Source: DAIDKA01 sp036267975 | Lineage (GTDB): Bacteria; Pseudomonadota; Gammaproteobacteria; Steroidobacterales; Steroidobacteraceae | Direction of reading: 5' to 3' | Assembly (NCBI GenBank): GCA_036267975.1 | Contig: DATAVA010000003.1 | Location: 45,627-109,626, forward strand | Length of the DNA stretch: 64,000 nt | In this document: piece after piece, positions 1 to 8,776 of the stretch | How positions within the stretch are numbered: the first letter of the stretch is position 1 | Layout of the letters: each line of letters begins with the position of its first letter | Notes under the pieces: model-generated | The model's input: only the letters and a program-made list of their open reading frames with translations | Told to the model about the DNA's origin: nothing | The model's database searches: none | Made by a program: the position numbers and the translations under genes

Positions 1-1256
1 CCTTCTTGAAACAGCGACAGCAATTCGTCTGCCGTCAATGCGTCATTGGCAACCTCGCAAACCGCTTCCAGTCCGACCGACTTCTTGGCGCCCCGACTGC
101 CATTGTGGCGCAGCCGATCAATCGAGCGGCTGCGACACATCATCATCAGCCACCCGATGGGGCTCGAGCGTTCAGCATCAAACCGCTCGGATTGCCGCCA
201 CGCCTGCGCATAGGTATCACATACGACCTCTTGCGCGTCCTCCGTGCTCTTCAGGATCGCCAGCGCGAGTGCGTAGAGACTCCCGACCGTGCAGTCATAA
301 AGTTCCTCGAGAGCAAGTTGATCACCCCGCCGCATGCGTCCTAGAAGTGCCGTAGGTTCGCAGGTCGTTTGTGCGCGCTCGCGCGCTGGGCCACGCGGCA
401 AGGGCGCGGACTTGGCGCGAGCGACGGTGGGACCGCAGTTCGTCCAATGCTGATCACCCTCAACAGTGGAATCTGAAGTGGCGCTGATGGTTTCGAAATT
501 CGTCCTGGTGCGCTCGAGCAAGTCAGCGATCGCCTGCTTCATGGAGCGGAGGTGCTGCTCGCCCAAATCGCTCCTCGGCGGCAGCACAGCGCCGCCGCGC
601 ACCTCGAACGGCGGACTGCGCAGTTCGCGGGCGAGCGTCGCGAGGAACTCATCCTTGCGCCGGTCGGTGATTTTGCTCGCGTGCACAGACGACGCCAGTT
701 CGTACGCCTCGGTCGCGAAGCGCCCCAATTCCGTGACGAGCCGTTCGTCTTCGGCGTCGAACTTGCGATGATCGTCATGAGTGACGACCCAGACGGTTCC
801 AACCGGCTGTCCGCGTACCGAGAAAGGTACGAGCAATGCCTCCACGATCTGCGGCTTGACATTCGCAAAGTAGAGGAAATGGCGTTCAGGAAGGTGCATG
901 AGTTGTACGGCATTGCGGTCTATGACCGTGCCGCAGGGACTGAAGTCGCGGGGCGTAGTCCCCCATCTATGGGACGCCAATGCGCCTGTGAGCGCATGCC
1001 AGCGAAAGATCTTCTCGCCCAGATGGTCTTCGATGATGCTGATGCCGGCCGAACCTCCCCGACACAATTCCAGAGTGGCCTCCACCAGACGTTGCAGGAT
1101 GTCGCGCGGCGGCTTGGCCAGCACCTGGGCCAGCGAGCCGAGCGCACGGTTTTCCGCCTCGTAGTCCGGCAGTCGGGGCGTGCGCTGCTGCAGCAGCGCC
1201 GTGCGGACCACGGCATCCAGTTCGATCGGACGCTCCGAAGCATGTGCCGTGCTCAT
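1..1256 (-). CDS. GAF domain - degenerate HisKA box - ECF sigma factor fusion (3' end outside window)
   Basis: One uninterrupted minus-strand frame of 418 codons starts at ATG 1256 and runs off the left edge. Residues about 50-185 are a GAF sensor domain of the kind usually found at the front of histidine kinases (motifs TTPRDFSPCGTV, LPERHFLYF, ALLVPF, GTVWVV). Next comes a histidine-kinase dimerisation box, DEFLATLARELRSP, whose phospho-acceptor His is Arg210, so no autophosphorylation is expected and no kinase ATPase domain follows. After a Pro/Arg-rich linker (about 235-300), residues from about 302 match ECF sigma region 2: LLGRMRRGD, ALEELYD, ALAILKSTEDAQEVV and SRSIDRLR. Sigma region 4 would lie beyond the edge. 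I checked the frame codon by codon and found no stop. ATG 335 has AGGA just upstream, so a shorter sigma-only product is also possible. The GAF-to-sigma architecture is seen directly; direct ligand control of sigma activity is inference. Confidence 0.8.
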   Translation of the reverse strand, partial: MSTAHASERPIELDAVVRTALLQQRTPRLPDYEAENRALGSLAQVLAKPPRDILQRLVEATLELCRGGSAGISIIEDHLGEKIFRWHALTGALASHRWGTTPRDFSPCGTVIDRNAVQLMHLPERHFLYFANVKPQIVEALLVPFSVRGQPVGTVWVVTHDDHRKFDAEDERLVTELGRFATEAYELASSVHASKITDRRKDEFLATLARELRSPPFEVRGGAVLPPRSDLGEQHLRSMKQAIADLLERTRTNFETISATSDSTVEGDQHWTNCGPTVARAKSAPLPRGPARERAQTTCEPTALLGRMRRGDQLALEELYDCTVGSLYALALAILKSTEDAQEVVCDTYAQAWRQSERFDAERSSPIGWLMMMCRSRSIDRLRHNGSRGAKKSVGLEAVCEVANDALTADELLSLFQE

Positions 1257-1438
1257 TTTGATGTATCCGGACGCCCAGCGGCTTTGAGTTAGGAGTTGCC
1301 GTAAGCCGCAGTCTGCTTAAGCGCCACTTTTAAATATGTAGGTTTGTCAGTGGCTCGCAGGGCGATTCGTCCCACAACGCACCGCCCTGCATCCGGCAGG
1401 GCTCTCGGGCCGTATCCCTGTGGGTAATCCACCTTGTG

Positions 1439-3631
1439 ATGCGTGCGGAGATGAACCTGAGGAGCGTACCTCGCCCATCGGCAGTCATATCTGCGCTCCT
1501 TAGCCTAGCCCTGGCTGTCGCTGGCACGTCCCACCCCCGAACGGCGCGGGCGGATGACGATACGAGTGATAATCAGGCGCTGCAGACCGTAACGGTGGTT
1601 GCCAAGGGCGTGAGCAACATGTCAGCCGCCTCGGCGGGCGACATTGGCCAAGCCCAACTGGATAGTCAGCCGCTACTACGCCCCGCTGCGATCCTGGAGA
1701 ACGTTCCGGGGCTGATCGTGACGCAGCACTCCGGGGAAGGTAAGGCGAATCAGTATTTCCTTCGGGCGTTCAACTTGGATCACGGGTCGGACCTGGCGCT
1801 CGAAGTGGACGACATGCCGGTCAACATGCCCAGCCACGCGCATGGCCAGGGATATTCGGACCTGAATTTCCTGATTCCCGAGTTGGCCTCCGATCTGCAT
1901 TACAAGAAAGGGCCCTACTATGCTGACGAAGGCGACTTCGCGACGGCCGGCGCCGCGCGGGTCGATCTCCTGAACGAGGTTCCCGTCGCCGCATCCCTCG
2001 GCTTCGGGGAGGACGGCTATCGCCGCGGCTTGCTGATGGGGTCCAGCGCGCTTGCCGGCGGCACTTTGCTGGGTGCCGGAGAGGTTTACCACAACGATGG
2101 GCCATTCGATGTTCCGGACGATTACAACCGGCTAAACGGCGTGCTGCGCTACCACAAGGGCGACCCGCAGGATTTCTTCACCATTACGGCGATGGCCTAT
2201 TCGGGGAAATGGAATTCCACCGACCAAGTACCCCAGCGCGCCATTGACGAGGGAGTGATCGATCGATTCGGCAGTCTTAATCCGACCGATGGCGGCATTT
2301 CCAGCCGCGAGAGTCTTTCCTTCAGCCGGGTTAAGCGCACCGGTAACGACCAGCTGCAGTTTTCCGCATACGTCATCGGCTACAAACTTGACCTGTGGTC
2401 GACATTCACTTATTTCCTGAAGGACCCCGCCTACGGCGATCAGATGTTGCAGCATGATGATCGGGTGGTGTATGGCTTCAAAGGCTCCAACACCTGGTTC
2501 ACAGACCTATTCGGATTTGCGATGACGAACGTCGTGGGCGTTCAGGCGCGCATCGACGATATTCGCGACGTTGGAATCTTCCCGACGTACCAACGTCGGG
2601 TTATCGGCACGACGCAGGATGCCGGCGTACTGGAGTCCAGCGCAGCGGTTTATGCAGAGAACAGCATGCAATGGGCCCCCTATCTGCGCACCATTCTGGG
2701 GGTGCGAGAGGATGAGTTCGACTTCGACGTCAAAGACAAGATGCTCAACAGCAACGGGAGCTGCAACCTAGTGAGCGACCCGGAAGGTTGCGTGACAGGC
2801 GATAAGAAGGCATCCATATTCAGCCCGAAGCTCGGAATCGTGCTGGGTCCCTGGGCAAGAACGACCGTGTTCCTCAATGCCGGCGATGGCTACCACAGCA
2901 ATGACGCACGCGGTGTGACGCGCAGCGGCGAGAATCCGGATGTCAGCCCCGTAACGCCCCTGACCCGGGCCACCAGCGCCGAAATTGGCATCGCCACCGG
3001 CGTCGTTCCCGATCTGGAATCGTCCCTGGATGTTTTCAAGCTGACGTTGCGGTCCGAATTGGTGTTTGACGGTGATGCGGGGGTCACTGAACCCAGCGGT
3101 GCTACGACACGCACGGGGGTCGAATGGGGCAATACGTATCACATCAACAGTTGGCTGGGCGCCGAGTTCAATGCAGCGTTCACCAAGGCGCGCTTTGACA
3201 CTGACTCAGATCCGGATGATCTGGGTTGCGGCGACGCCGCCCCCAGTCATCCCTGCACGACGCCCATCGGCATCGTGGGACGTTACGTCCCCAACAGCCC
3301 GACGAATGTGATGGATGCGGCATTGACTGCGCACCGTGAATCCGGCTGGTTTGGGGCGCTGCGGGCACGCCACTTCGGTGAGTCACCGCTGGTTGAGGAT
3401 AACAGCGCGCGCTCGCCGGCATACACCACCGTTGATGCGCAGATCGGATTTCAGAAGCCACAGCATTGGCTCCTCGCCGTCGATGTGTTCAATATCGCCA
3501 ACGTCAAATGGAACGACATCGAGTACTACTACGTTTCCCGGCTCAATGGCGAGGCATTCCCACAGCCGGACTACGTCGTTCATCCGGGCGTGCCGCGTAC
3601 CGTCCGTGCGCATTTTCAATATGAATTCTGA
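1439..3631 (+). CDS. TonB-dependent outer-membrane receptor
   Basis: A 730-residue outer-membrane receptor for TonB-driven uptake; the substrate is not evident. An N-terminal signal peptide (ALLSLALAVAGTS, probable cleavage after ARA) is followed by a plug domain (about 45-160) with LQTVTVVAKG near the N-terminus, AAILENVPGLIV and the plug-typical FNLDHGSDLALEVDDMPVN. The remainder is a beta-barrel with many Gly/aromatic strands, ending in the outer-membrane C-terminal pattern HFQYEF. GTG 1436, ATG 1439 and ATG 1451 are all possible starts; ATG 1439 is chosen, and no strong ribosome site separates them. It converges on the tannase/OPT operon, which suggests but does not prove a role in importing plant phenolic esters or related compounds. 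It is transcribed divergently from the GAF-sigma gene. Confidence 0.9.
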   Translation: MRAEMNLRSVPRPSAVISALLSLALAVAGTSHPRTARADDDTSDNQALQTVTVVAKGVSNMSAASAGDIGQAQLDSQPLLRPAAILENVPGLIVTQHSGEGKANQYFLRAFNLDHGSDLALEVDDMPVNMPSHAHGQGYSDLNFLIPELASDLHYKKGPYYADEGDFATAGAARVDLLNEVPVAASLGFGEDGYRRGLLMGSSALAGGTLLGAGEVYHNDGPFDVPDDYNRLNGVLRYHKGDPQDFFTITAMAYSGKWNSTDQVPQRAIDEGVIDRFGSLNPTDGGISSRESLSFSRVKRTGNDQLQFSAYVIGYKLDLWSTFTYFLKDPAYGDQMLQHDDRVVYGFKGSNTWFTDLFGFAMTNVVGVQARIDDIRDVGIFPTYQRRVIGTTQDAGVLESSAAVYAENSMQWAPYLRTILGVREDEFDFDVKDKMLNSNGSCNLVSDPEGCVTGDKKASIFSPKLGIVLGPWARTTVFLNAGDGYHSNDARGVTRSGENPDVSPVTPLTRATSAEIGIATGVVPDLESSLDVFKLTLRSELVFDGDAGVTEPSGATTRTGVEWGNTYHINSWLGAEFNAAFTKARFDTDSDPDDLGCGDAAPSHPCTTPIGIVGRYVPNSPTNVMDAALTAHRESGWFGALRARHFGESPLVEDNSARSPAYTTVDAQIGFQKPQHWLLAVDVFNIANVKWNDIEYYYVSRLNGEAFPQPDYVVHPGVPRTVRAHFQYEF

Positions 3632-3640
3632 GATTCTGCA

Positions 3641-3659
3641 GGACAGGCCAATCCCGTCC
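3641..3659. terminator. Possible weak bidirectional terminator hairpin
   Basis: The 29-base gap between the convergent TonB-receptor and tannase genes contains GGACAGG, a CCAAT loop region and CCCGTCC. This is a 7-bp stem with one mismatch. No real T-run follows, so it is only a candidate. Confidence 0.3.
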
Positions 3660-3660
3660 T

Positions 3661-5214
3661 TCAATTCACGCAGCTAAAGCTGCTCGCATCGCTCTCGTTG
3701 CCCTGGCCGTTAAAGCGGGCGTGCGTCGGATAGGGACATAGGGGTCGCGTGCGTGCGGTATGGCCACCGGCATCCCAGTTCTCGCTGCGCCCCGCGGTCG
3801 GCGCCTGGCCATGTTCAACCCACATCATCAGCGGCTCGAGCAGATCGACAGGTTGTGGCCCCTCGCCGCCCTGGCAATGCAGCACCCCCGGTGCCTCGTA
3901 AAGACGCAGGAATTTGTCGGTTGCGCTCGTGCCCAGTGCCTTTTGAATCGACTGGACGTAATGAACGGTTCCCGCAGCGGGGATGACATCGTCCGCTACT
4001 CCATGCCAGAGGATGGTCTTACCGCCATGGGCCGCGAACGCCCTAAGATCGGGGTCGGATGTGTCCATCGCCGGACCATAGCGATTTACAAATCTGTCGA
4101 ACTGCGACTCGAATCTGGCCAGGGAGGGCACTTCCAGGGCACGGCCTTCGTCTTCGAACTGATCCAACCAAAGTGCCGAGGTCGATGAATGTAGCACAGC
4201 GGCTCGATCGGTTCCGTTCCAAAGCGGTGAACCGTTGGCACGGCGCGGACCGTCCCATAGCTGCCGGATCACTTCGGCGTCCTGGGCATCAATCGTGCCG
4301 CAATCGGTATGCAATCCGATGAGTGTGCTGGGATCGAAGTGGCAAGTGCCGACTTGCGCGACAAGACCATCCTTCAGGCCATCATCAGTCGCGCACGCCG
4401 CAACGGCGGCACGCTGCGCGGCGTCAAGCTTGCATTGCGGCACATCGCTGGTATTGCGCATGACCGCGACCGACCAGGACTGCGCCGCGCCAATGTGCGC
4501 CCAGTTAATGGCCGGAGCGCCGGACATCACGCCATCATAGTCGTCAGGATACCGCTGCACTTCGGCCTGCCCCTGCTGGCCACCGGTCGAGCAGCCACTG
4601 AAATACGCGTAGCGGGCCTTGGCGCCGTAAAACTCGGCCGTCACCGCCTTGCCGGCTACGGTCATGGCGTGTACGCCGCGGTACGCAAAGTTGCGCAGTT
4701 CGTCCCAGTCCAAGTGGCCCTTGGCGTCGCGTAGGAATTTATCGTCATCGACCAGACGCGACAGAACCTCCGGGGAGGCGTTCAGATCGTATTCTCGACC
4801 AGCATTGGTGGTCGCCGTCGCAAAGCCGAGGGAACTGCCGAGCGGGATGGAGAATGGAAGGCCAGCCACCCAGCCTGCGCCGCCGAGCCCGAGGAAGCGA
4901 CCATTCCAGTTCTCAATCGGAAGTGCGAGCCACACGGAAATGGGGTGGTCGGACTTCTCGTGGATTTCGATCGTTACGCGGCACCACGCCCCAGCGCCAT
5001 TTGAAGCGGGAATGGTGACCGCCGCGCGAACCACTCCCGCACCTGGCAGGCTTTTCAGCAAACTCTCACAAGGACGCACGGCGTGCGTTTGGGCGAGGGT
5101 AGGACCCGGCGCAGCGATGGGAAGCTGCCACAGATTCTGCGGACCCGGCCCAGCGATGCAGGTTTGCGCCGCCAACAGGGCGGTCAAAGATAGATAAGCC
5201 ATCCGTAGCGCCAT
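3661..5214 (-). CDS. Tannase / feruloyl esterase family secreted hydrolase
   Basis: A 517-residue alpha/beta hydrolase of the tannase/feruloyl esterase family, which cleaves gallate or hydroxycinnamate esters. A signal peptide covers about residues 1-21 (LSLTALLAAQTCIAG). The nucleophile elbow is GCSTGG at 207-212 with Ser209 and the Cys next to it that typifies this family. WHGVADDVIP carries the likely acid Asp, and VLHCQGG the catalytic His with the partner Cys of the family disulfide. The length is normal for the family. It is the second gene of an operon, starting 13 bases after the stop of the OPT transporter. The exact ester substrate cannot be read from the sequence. The MAYL start four codons downstream is an alternative. 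Confidence 0.9.
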   Translation of the reverse strand: MALRMAYLSLTALLAAQTCIAGPGPQNLWQLPIAAPGPTLAQTHAVRPCESLLKSLPGAGVVRAAVTIPASNGAGAWCRVTIEIHEKSDHPISVWLALPIENWNGRFLGLGGAGWVAGLPFSIPLGSSLGFATATTNAGREYDLNASPEVLSRLVDDDKFLRDAKGHLDWDELRNFAYRGVHAMTVAGKAVTAEFYGAKARYAYFSGCSTGGQQGQAEVQRYPDDYDGVMSGAPAINWAHIGAAQSWSVAVMRNTSDVPQCKLDAAQRAAVAACATDDGLKDGLVAQVGTCHFDPSTLIGLHTDCGTIDAQDAEVIRQLWDGPRRANGSPLWNGTDRAAVLHSSTSALWLDQFEDEGRALEVPSLARFESQFDRFVNRYGPAMDTSDPDLRAFAAHGGKTILWHGVADDVIPAAGTVHYVQSIQKALGTSATDKFLRLYEAPGVLHCQGGEGPQPVDLLEPLMMWVEHGQAPTAGRSENWDAGGHTARTRPLCPYPTHARFNGQGNESDASSFSCVN

Positions 5215-5227
5215 TTATTCCTCACTG

Positions 5228-7210
5228 TCACGGCCGCAGCCGCGACACCCAGCGATACAACATTCCGATCATCACCACGAACACGATCGCGCCCAGGATT
5301 TCGGCATCCTGGGCGGCGAATCCATCGCTGACCAGTGACAGCGGGGAGTCCTTACCGGAAAACGCCACCAGTGCCGCAATGGCCACGCCGATGATGCCTT
5401 CGCCGACGAGCATGCCCGATGCGAGCAGGACCCCCAGACGCTTGATGCCTTCGGGATCGGCACGGCGTTCGGCACGCTTGTCGTAGCACCACCCGGCGAT
5501 CGCCCCAACGACCACCATCAGGGTGCTGGCCGTCGGCAGATAGATGCCCAGGCCCACGGCGAGCGGCGACAGGTGCACACTTTTGGTGGTTTTACGCAAC
5601 AGCTCGTCGAGCACGATCATCACGGCGCCAATCCCCACACCGATCTCGATCAGGCTCCAGTCCACGTTGTTCTGCAGGACTCCCTGCGCCAACGCCGAGA
5701 TCAGTCCCGCCTGGGGTGCGGGCAGGGGATGATCGTGATGCGCACCGGGTGCGCCGAGGAAGCCGTAGGCGTGATTCAGCAGATCGAGGATTGGCGGAAT
5801 AATCACGGCGCCGGCCAGCACACCAATGACCAACGCGACCTGCTGTTTCCACGGCGTGGCATTGACCAGCTGGCCGGTCTTCAGATCCTGAAGGTTGTTG
5901 TTGGCAATCGTCGCGACCGAGAACACCACGGCGGTGACAAAAAGCGCGAATGCCACCATCGCCTGCTGAGCGCTGATCGGCAAGCTGGCTTTGACCGCGA
6001 AGACGAGCAGCAGCGCGGCACCGATGACCGCCAGGATGCCGATGCCAGACAGCGGGCTATTGGACGAGCCGATGAGGCCGGCCATATAGCCGCAGACCGA
6101 GGAGACGAAGAAGCTCATCAGCGCGATATAGATGACGCCGCCGGCGACCAGCAGGGTCATATGCTGATCGAGTGCGCCATGTGAGTCGAAGCGCGCGAGC
6201 AGCCATCCGATCGGCAGCAGGCACACGAGCGTGATCAGCCCGACAAAGCCGATCGGGATGTCGCGCTCGGTCTGCGGCAGTGCTGCCGCATTTCCGGCGC
6301 GGCGGGCGCGCGACGCCGCCAGCGCCGAGCGCAGGCCTGCGTAGACGGGCCTCACCAGCTTCGCGAGCGTCCATATCGCGGCGACGAGAATGCATCCGGC
6401 ACCGACGAACCGCACCTGGTGACTCCACGCGTCCTGCGCAATCCGCACGACATCGCCCTGGCCGGCATGAAGGGCAGAATAATGTGGCACGCCCCAACCC
6501 CAACCGATCAGGGCGCCGACCAGCATGGCAATGCCGACCCACAGTCCGACCAGGTGGCCGACCGCGAACAGCGCGAACGAGAGCAGGAAATCAAATCCGG
6601 TCACGCCACCGCGGCCGCCGACCTTGAAGAAGCGCGCCAGGTCGCTGGCAAAAATGCGCGTGGCGACGACGAGCGCGAACAGCGCGGACCAGACCGATCC
6701 CCACAGCACCGCCCGCAAACCGGCACGAGAATCCTCGACGGCGCCCTCCTGCGCTTCAGCGCCGCCACCAACCTTCAGGACCTCGGCACAGGCGCGGCCC
6801 TCCGGGTACGGCAGATCCGATTGCGTGACCAGAGCGCGTCGTAGCGGGATCGAATACATCACGCCCAGGATGCCCCCGAGCCCGCAGATCAACGTCGACG
6901 TCAGGTACGGAAAGCCGGTCCACCACCCGATGATCACCAGACCGGGCAGCACGAAAATGATCGCAGAGAGGGTACCGGCCGCCGAAGCGACCGTCTGCAC
7001 GATGTTGTTCTCCTGGATAGTCATGCCCCGGAACCCGCGCAGCACGGCCATCGAGATGACCGCGGCGGGTATCGAGGTGGCAAACGTCAGACCCGCTTTC
7101 AGTCCGAAGAAGACGTTGGCGGCCGTGAAGACGAGCGTGATCAACACGCCCAGGACCAGACCGCGGACGGTGAGTTCCCGGGGTGCCGGTGCGGGTACGG
7201 GCGCCATCAA
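5228..7210 (-). CDS. OPT-family oligopeptide / metal-chelate transporter
   Basis: A 660-residue polytopic membrane protein of the oligopeptide transporter (OPT) family. It opens with LTVRGLVLGVLITLVFTAAN and FFGLKAGLTFATSIPAAV, the first-helix signature of bacterial OPT proteins, and shows about 14-16 hydrophobic segments to the C-terminus. Conserved pieces include DLPYPEGRACAEVL and LKTGQLVNATPWKQQ. OPT proteins take up small peptides or metal chelates by proton symport; the substrate here is unknown. It is the first gene of an operon with the tannase (13-base gap). The upstream 7211-7319 region, shared with a small plus-strand gene, must hold the promoter. Confidence 0.9.
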   Translation of the reverse strand: MMAPVPAPAPRELTVRGLVLGVLITLVFTAANVFFGLKAGLTFATSIPAAVISMAVLRGFRGMTIQENNIVQTVASAAGTLSAIIFVLPGLVIIGWWTGFPYLTSTLICGLGGILGVMYSIPLRRALVTQSDLPYPEGRACAEVLKVGGGAEAQEGAVEDSRAGLRAVLWGSVWSALFALVVATRIFASDLARFFKVGGRGGVTGFDFLLSFALFAVGHLVGLWVGIAMLVGALIGWGWGVPHYSALHAGQGDVVRIAQDAWSHQVRFVGAGCILVAAIWTLAKLVRPVYAGLRSALAASRARRAGNAAALPQTERDIPIGFVGLITLVCLLPIGWLLARFDSHGALDQHMTLLVAGGVIYIALMSFFVSSVCGYMAGLIGSSNSPLSGIGILAVIGAALLLVFAVKASLPISAQQAMVAFALFVTAVVFSVATIANNNLQDLKTGQLVNATPWKQQVALVIGVLAGAVIIPPILDLLNHAYGFLGAPGAHHDHPLPAPQAGLISALAQGVLQNNVDWSLIEIGVGIGAVMIVLDELLRKTTKSVHLSPLAVGLGIYLPTASTLMVVVGAIAGWCYDKRAERRADPEGIKRLGVLLASGMLVGEGIIGVAIAALVAFSGKDSPLSLVSDGFAAQDAEILGAIVFVVMIGMLYRWVSRLRP

Positions 7211-7319
7211 TCATTCTCCCCTACCGTCGGGTAGCCATTGGATTCTAAAGGGATTTAGGACTCCACGTTCGGGTACGGCTCGTTATAACATCGTGACTGG
7301 GCTGGTAGGAGATGACCCC

Positions 7320-7598
7320 GTGTACGGTCCACCGATTTCGGGTCCGCGCGTCATCCTCAGGCTCCTCAGGGGCCCCGCGCTGTATTTCGTAGCGCGCGAA
7401 GACCCGAAACCGGATATGCCGCCTGTCCCGGACCCGCGCCGCGCTGCAGTGGCAGGCCTCGTCATTACCTTGTTGCTGGTACTGGGCGGAGTGCTGCTGG
7501 TGCACGTGCTCGATCGTACGTCAAAACTTCAGGACTGCGTGATGTCGGGTCGAACCAACTGTGCGCCGATCACCTCGCCGGACGGCACCGGTGGCTAA
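7320..7598 (+). CDS. Small single-pass membrane protein, unknown
   Basis: A 92-residue protein of unknown function. GTG 7320 is chosen because TAGGAG lies eight bases upstream; ATG 7416 would give a shorter form without a good ribosome site. An N-terminal basic part (SGPRVILRLLRG) and a Pro-rich stretch (PPVPDPRR) precede one strong transmembrane helix (AGLVITLLLVLGGVLLVHVL). A short tail with two Cys (QDCVMSGRTNC), probably periplasmic, follows. It lies between the OPT gene (divergent) and the ABC permease pair (convergent). I do not recognise the family. Confidence 0.6.
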   Translation: MYGPPISGPRVILRLLRGPALYFVAREDPKPDMPPVPDPRRAAVAGLVITLLLVLGGVLLVHVLDRTSKLQDCVMSGRTNCAPITSPDGTGG

Positions 7599-7603
7599 TC
7601 CGC

Positions 7604-8776
7604 TTACTGCTCGCTGAGGGCCTGGCTGACCCGCATCCGCCCAGCGCGAATCGCGGGCAGCAGCCCGCCGAGCAGACCGATCAGCAACGCGCCCAACACC
7701 GCCTCCAGCATCAGGGGAACCGGGACCACGAACTGAAACGCGAACTGCGAGTTACCCAGGAAGTTCGTGTTGGCCTGCAGATTGTTCAACGTCAGATAAA
7801 TGATCCCGGCGCCCAATAAGCTCCCGACCAAGGCCAGCAACACCGACTCACCGACGACCGCGGCGCCCACGGGGAAGGCGGCGAAACCGATCGCCCGGGC
7901 GGTGCCGATCTCGCGCACCCGTGCCGCGACGGTACCGTACATGGTGTTGAGAGCGCCGAAGGTGGCGCCGATACCCATGATGATGAGCAGCGGCACGCCG
8001 AAGAACTTCACGGTGCCGAGCAGGTCGCGCGCCATCCGCTGGTAGTACTGCGACTCCGGCAACGCGTAAACACCCAGATTGGACGCTGCCTTGAGCTGCG
8101 CCTGAAAGCGGGCCGCGGCCGCGCTGCTCGATAATTTGACGCGGACACTGTGCACGTCCGGTCCGAGACGAAACGCGGATTGGAGAATCGGCAGATCCCC
8201 CCACAACTCTGATTCGATCGCACCGCCACCATCTTCAAAGGTCCCGACGATCTGCCAATCCGTATCTGCCAGTCGCAAATGACTGCCGACATCCAGACCC
8301 GCAAATTGCCGCTGGCTGCTGCGACCGGCCAGCAATTCGTAGCGCCCGGGCGCCAGCGCCCGGCCGGCGGTTACCTGCAGTGCGCTGCGGATGTTCAAGG
8401 CTGCGGGGGTGATACCCCGTACCGACAGGTCCACGTAGTCGCCCTGGCTGATGCGCTTGACGCTGATCGAGCGAGCGCTCTCAGGAGACACGATCGCCGC
8501 CGGGTCGATGGTTCTGGCAACGCCCGCCACGGCGGCAGCGGCATCCGCCGTCAACGAACTCTGGTCCTCGGAGTCCTGGCCCGTCTTCAGCACCATGAGA
8601 ATCCCGTCGTCCGCGCTCGCCATCAACAACGAACGGAAGGTCGCGGCGATGGAGAACAGGCCGATGAACACTGCCACGATGCAGGCGATGCCAAACACAT
8701 CGATGGCCGCGCTCACCCAGCGTTGCGGCAATGTCATCAGGTTCAGCTTCAGCAGCGTCGCCGTCTGCCCGATCAT
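7604..8776 (-). CDS. ABC transporter permease, MacB/FtsX type
   Basis: A 390-residue permease of the MacB/FtsX class: one N-terminal transmembrane helix (VFGIACIVAVFIGLFSIAA), a large periplasmic domain (about 45-260) and three C-terminal helices. The conserved C-terminal core includes FGALNTMYGTV, REIGTARAIGF and GLLPAIRAGRM. The start ATG 8776 overlaps the stop of the upstream permease by four bases, so the two are translationally coupled. No ATPase gene lies beside the pair. The protein resembles the permease at 50545-51738, which does sit next to an ATPase. Confidence 0.88.
   Translation of the reverse strand: MIGQTATLLKLNLMTLPQRWVSAAIDVFGIACIVAVFIGLFSIAATFRSLLMASADDGILMVLKTGQDSEDQSSLTADAAAAVAGVARTIDPAAIVSPESARSISVKRISQGDYVDLSVRGITPAALNIRSALQVTAGRALAPGRYELLAGRSSQRQFAGLDVGSHLRLADTDWQIVGTFEDGGGAIESELWGDLPILQSAFRLGPDVHSVRVKLSSSAAAARFQAQLKAASNLGVYALPESQYYQRMARDLLGTVKFFGVPLLIIMGIGATFGALNTMYGTVAARVREIGTARAIGFAAFPVGAAVVGESVLLALVGSLLGAGIIYLTLNNLQANTNFLGNSQFAFQFVVPVPLMLEAVLGALLIGLLGGLLPAIRAGRMRVSQALSEQ

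Noticed and set aside
552..1292. Long plus-strand frame over the GAF part
   Set aside because: It is opposite the GAF-sigma gene, has no recognisable motifs and reads as its mirror.
7220..7235. CTACC / GGTAG hairpin before the OPT gene
   Set aside because: Only five pairs; likely chance in GC-rich DNA.
6525..7598. Long plus-strand frame ending in a membrane helix
   Set aside because: Only the last 279 bases (from GTG 7320) look like a real gene; the rest lies opposite the OPT gene.
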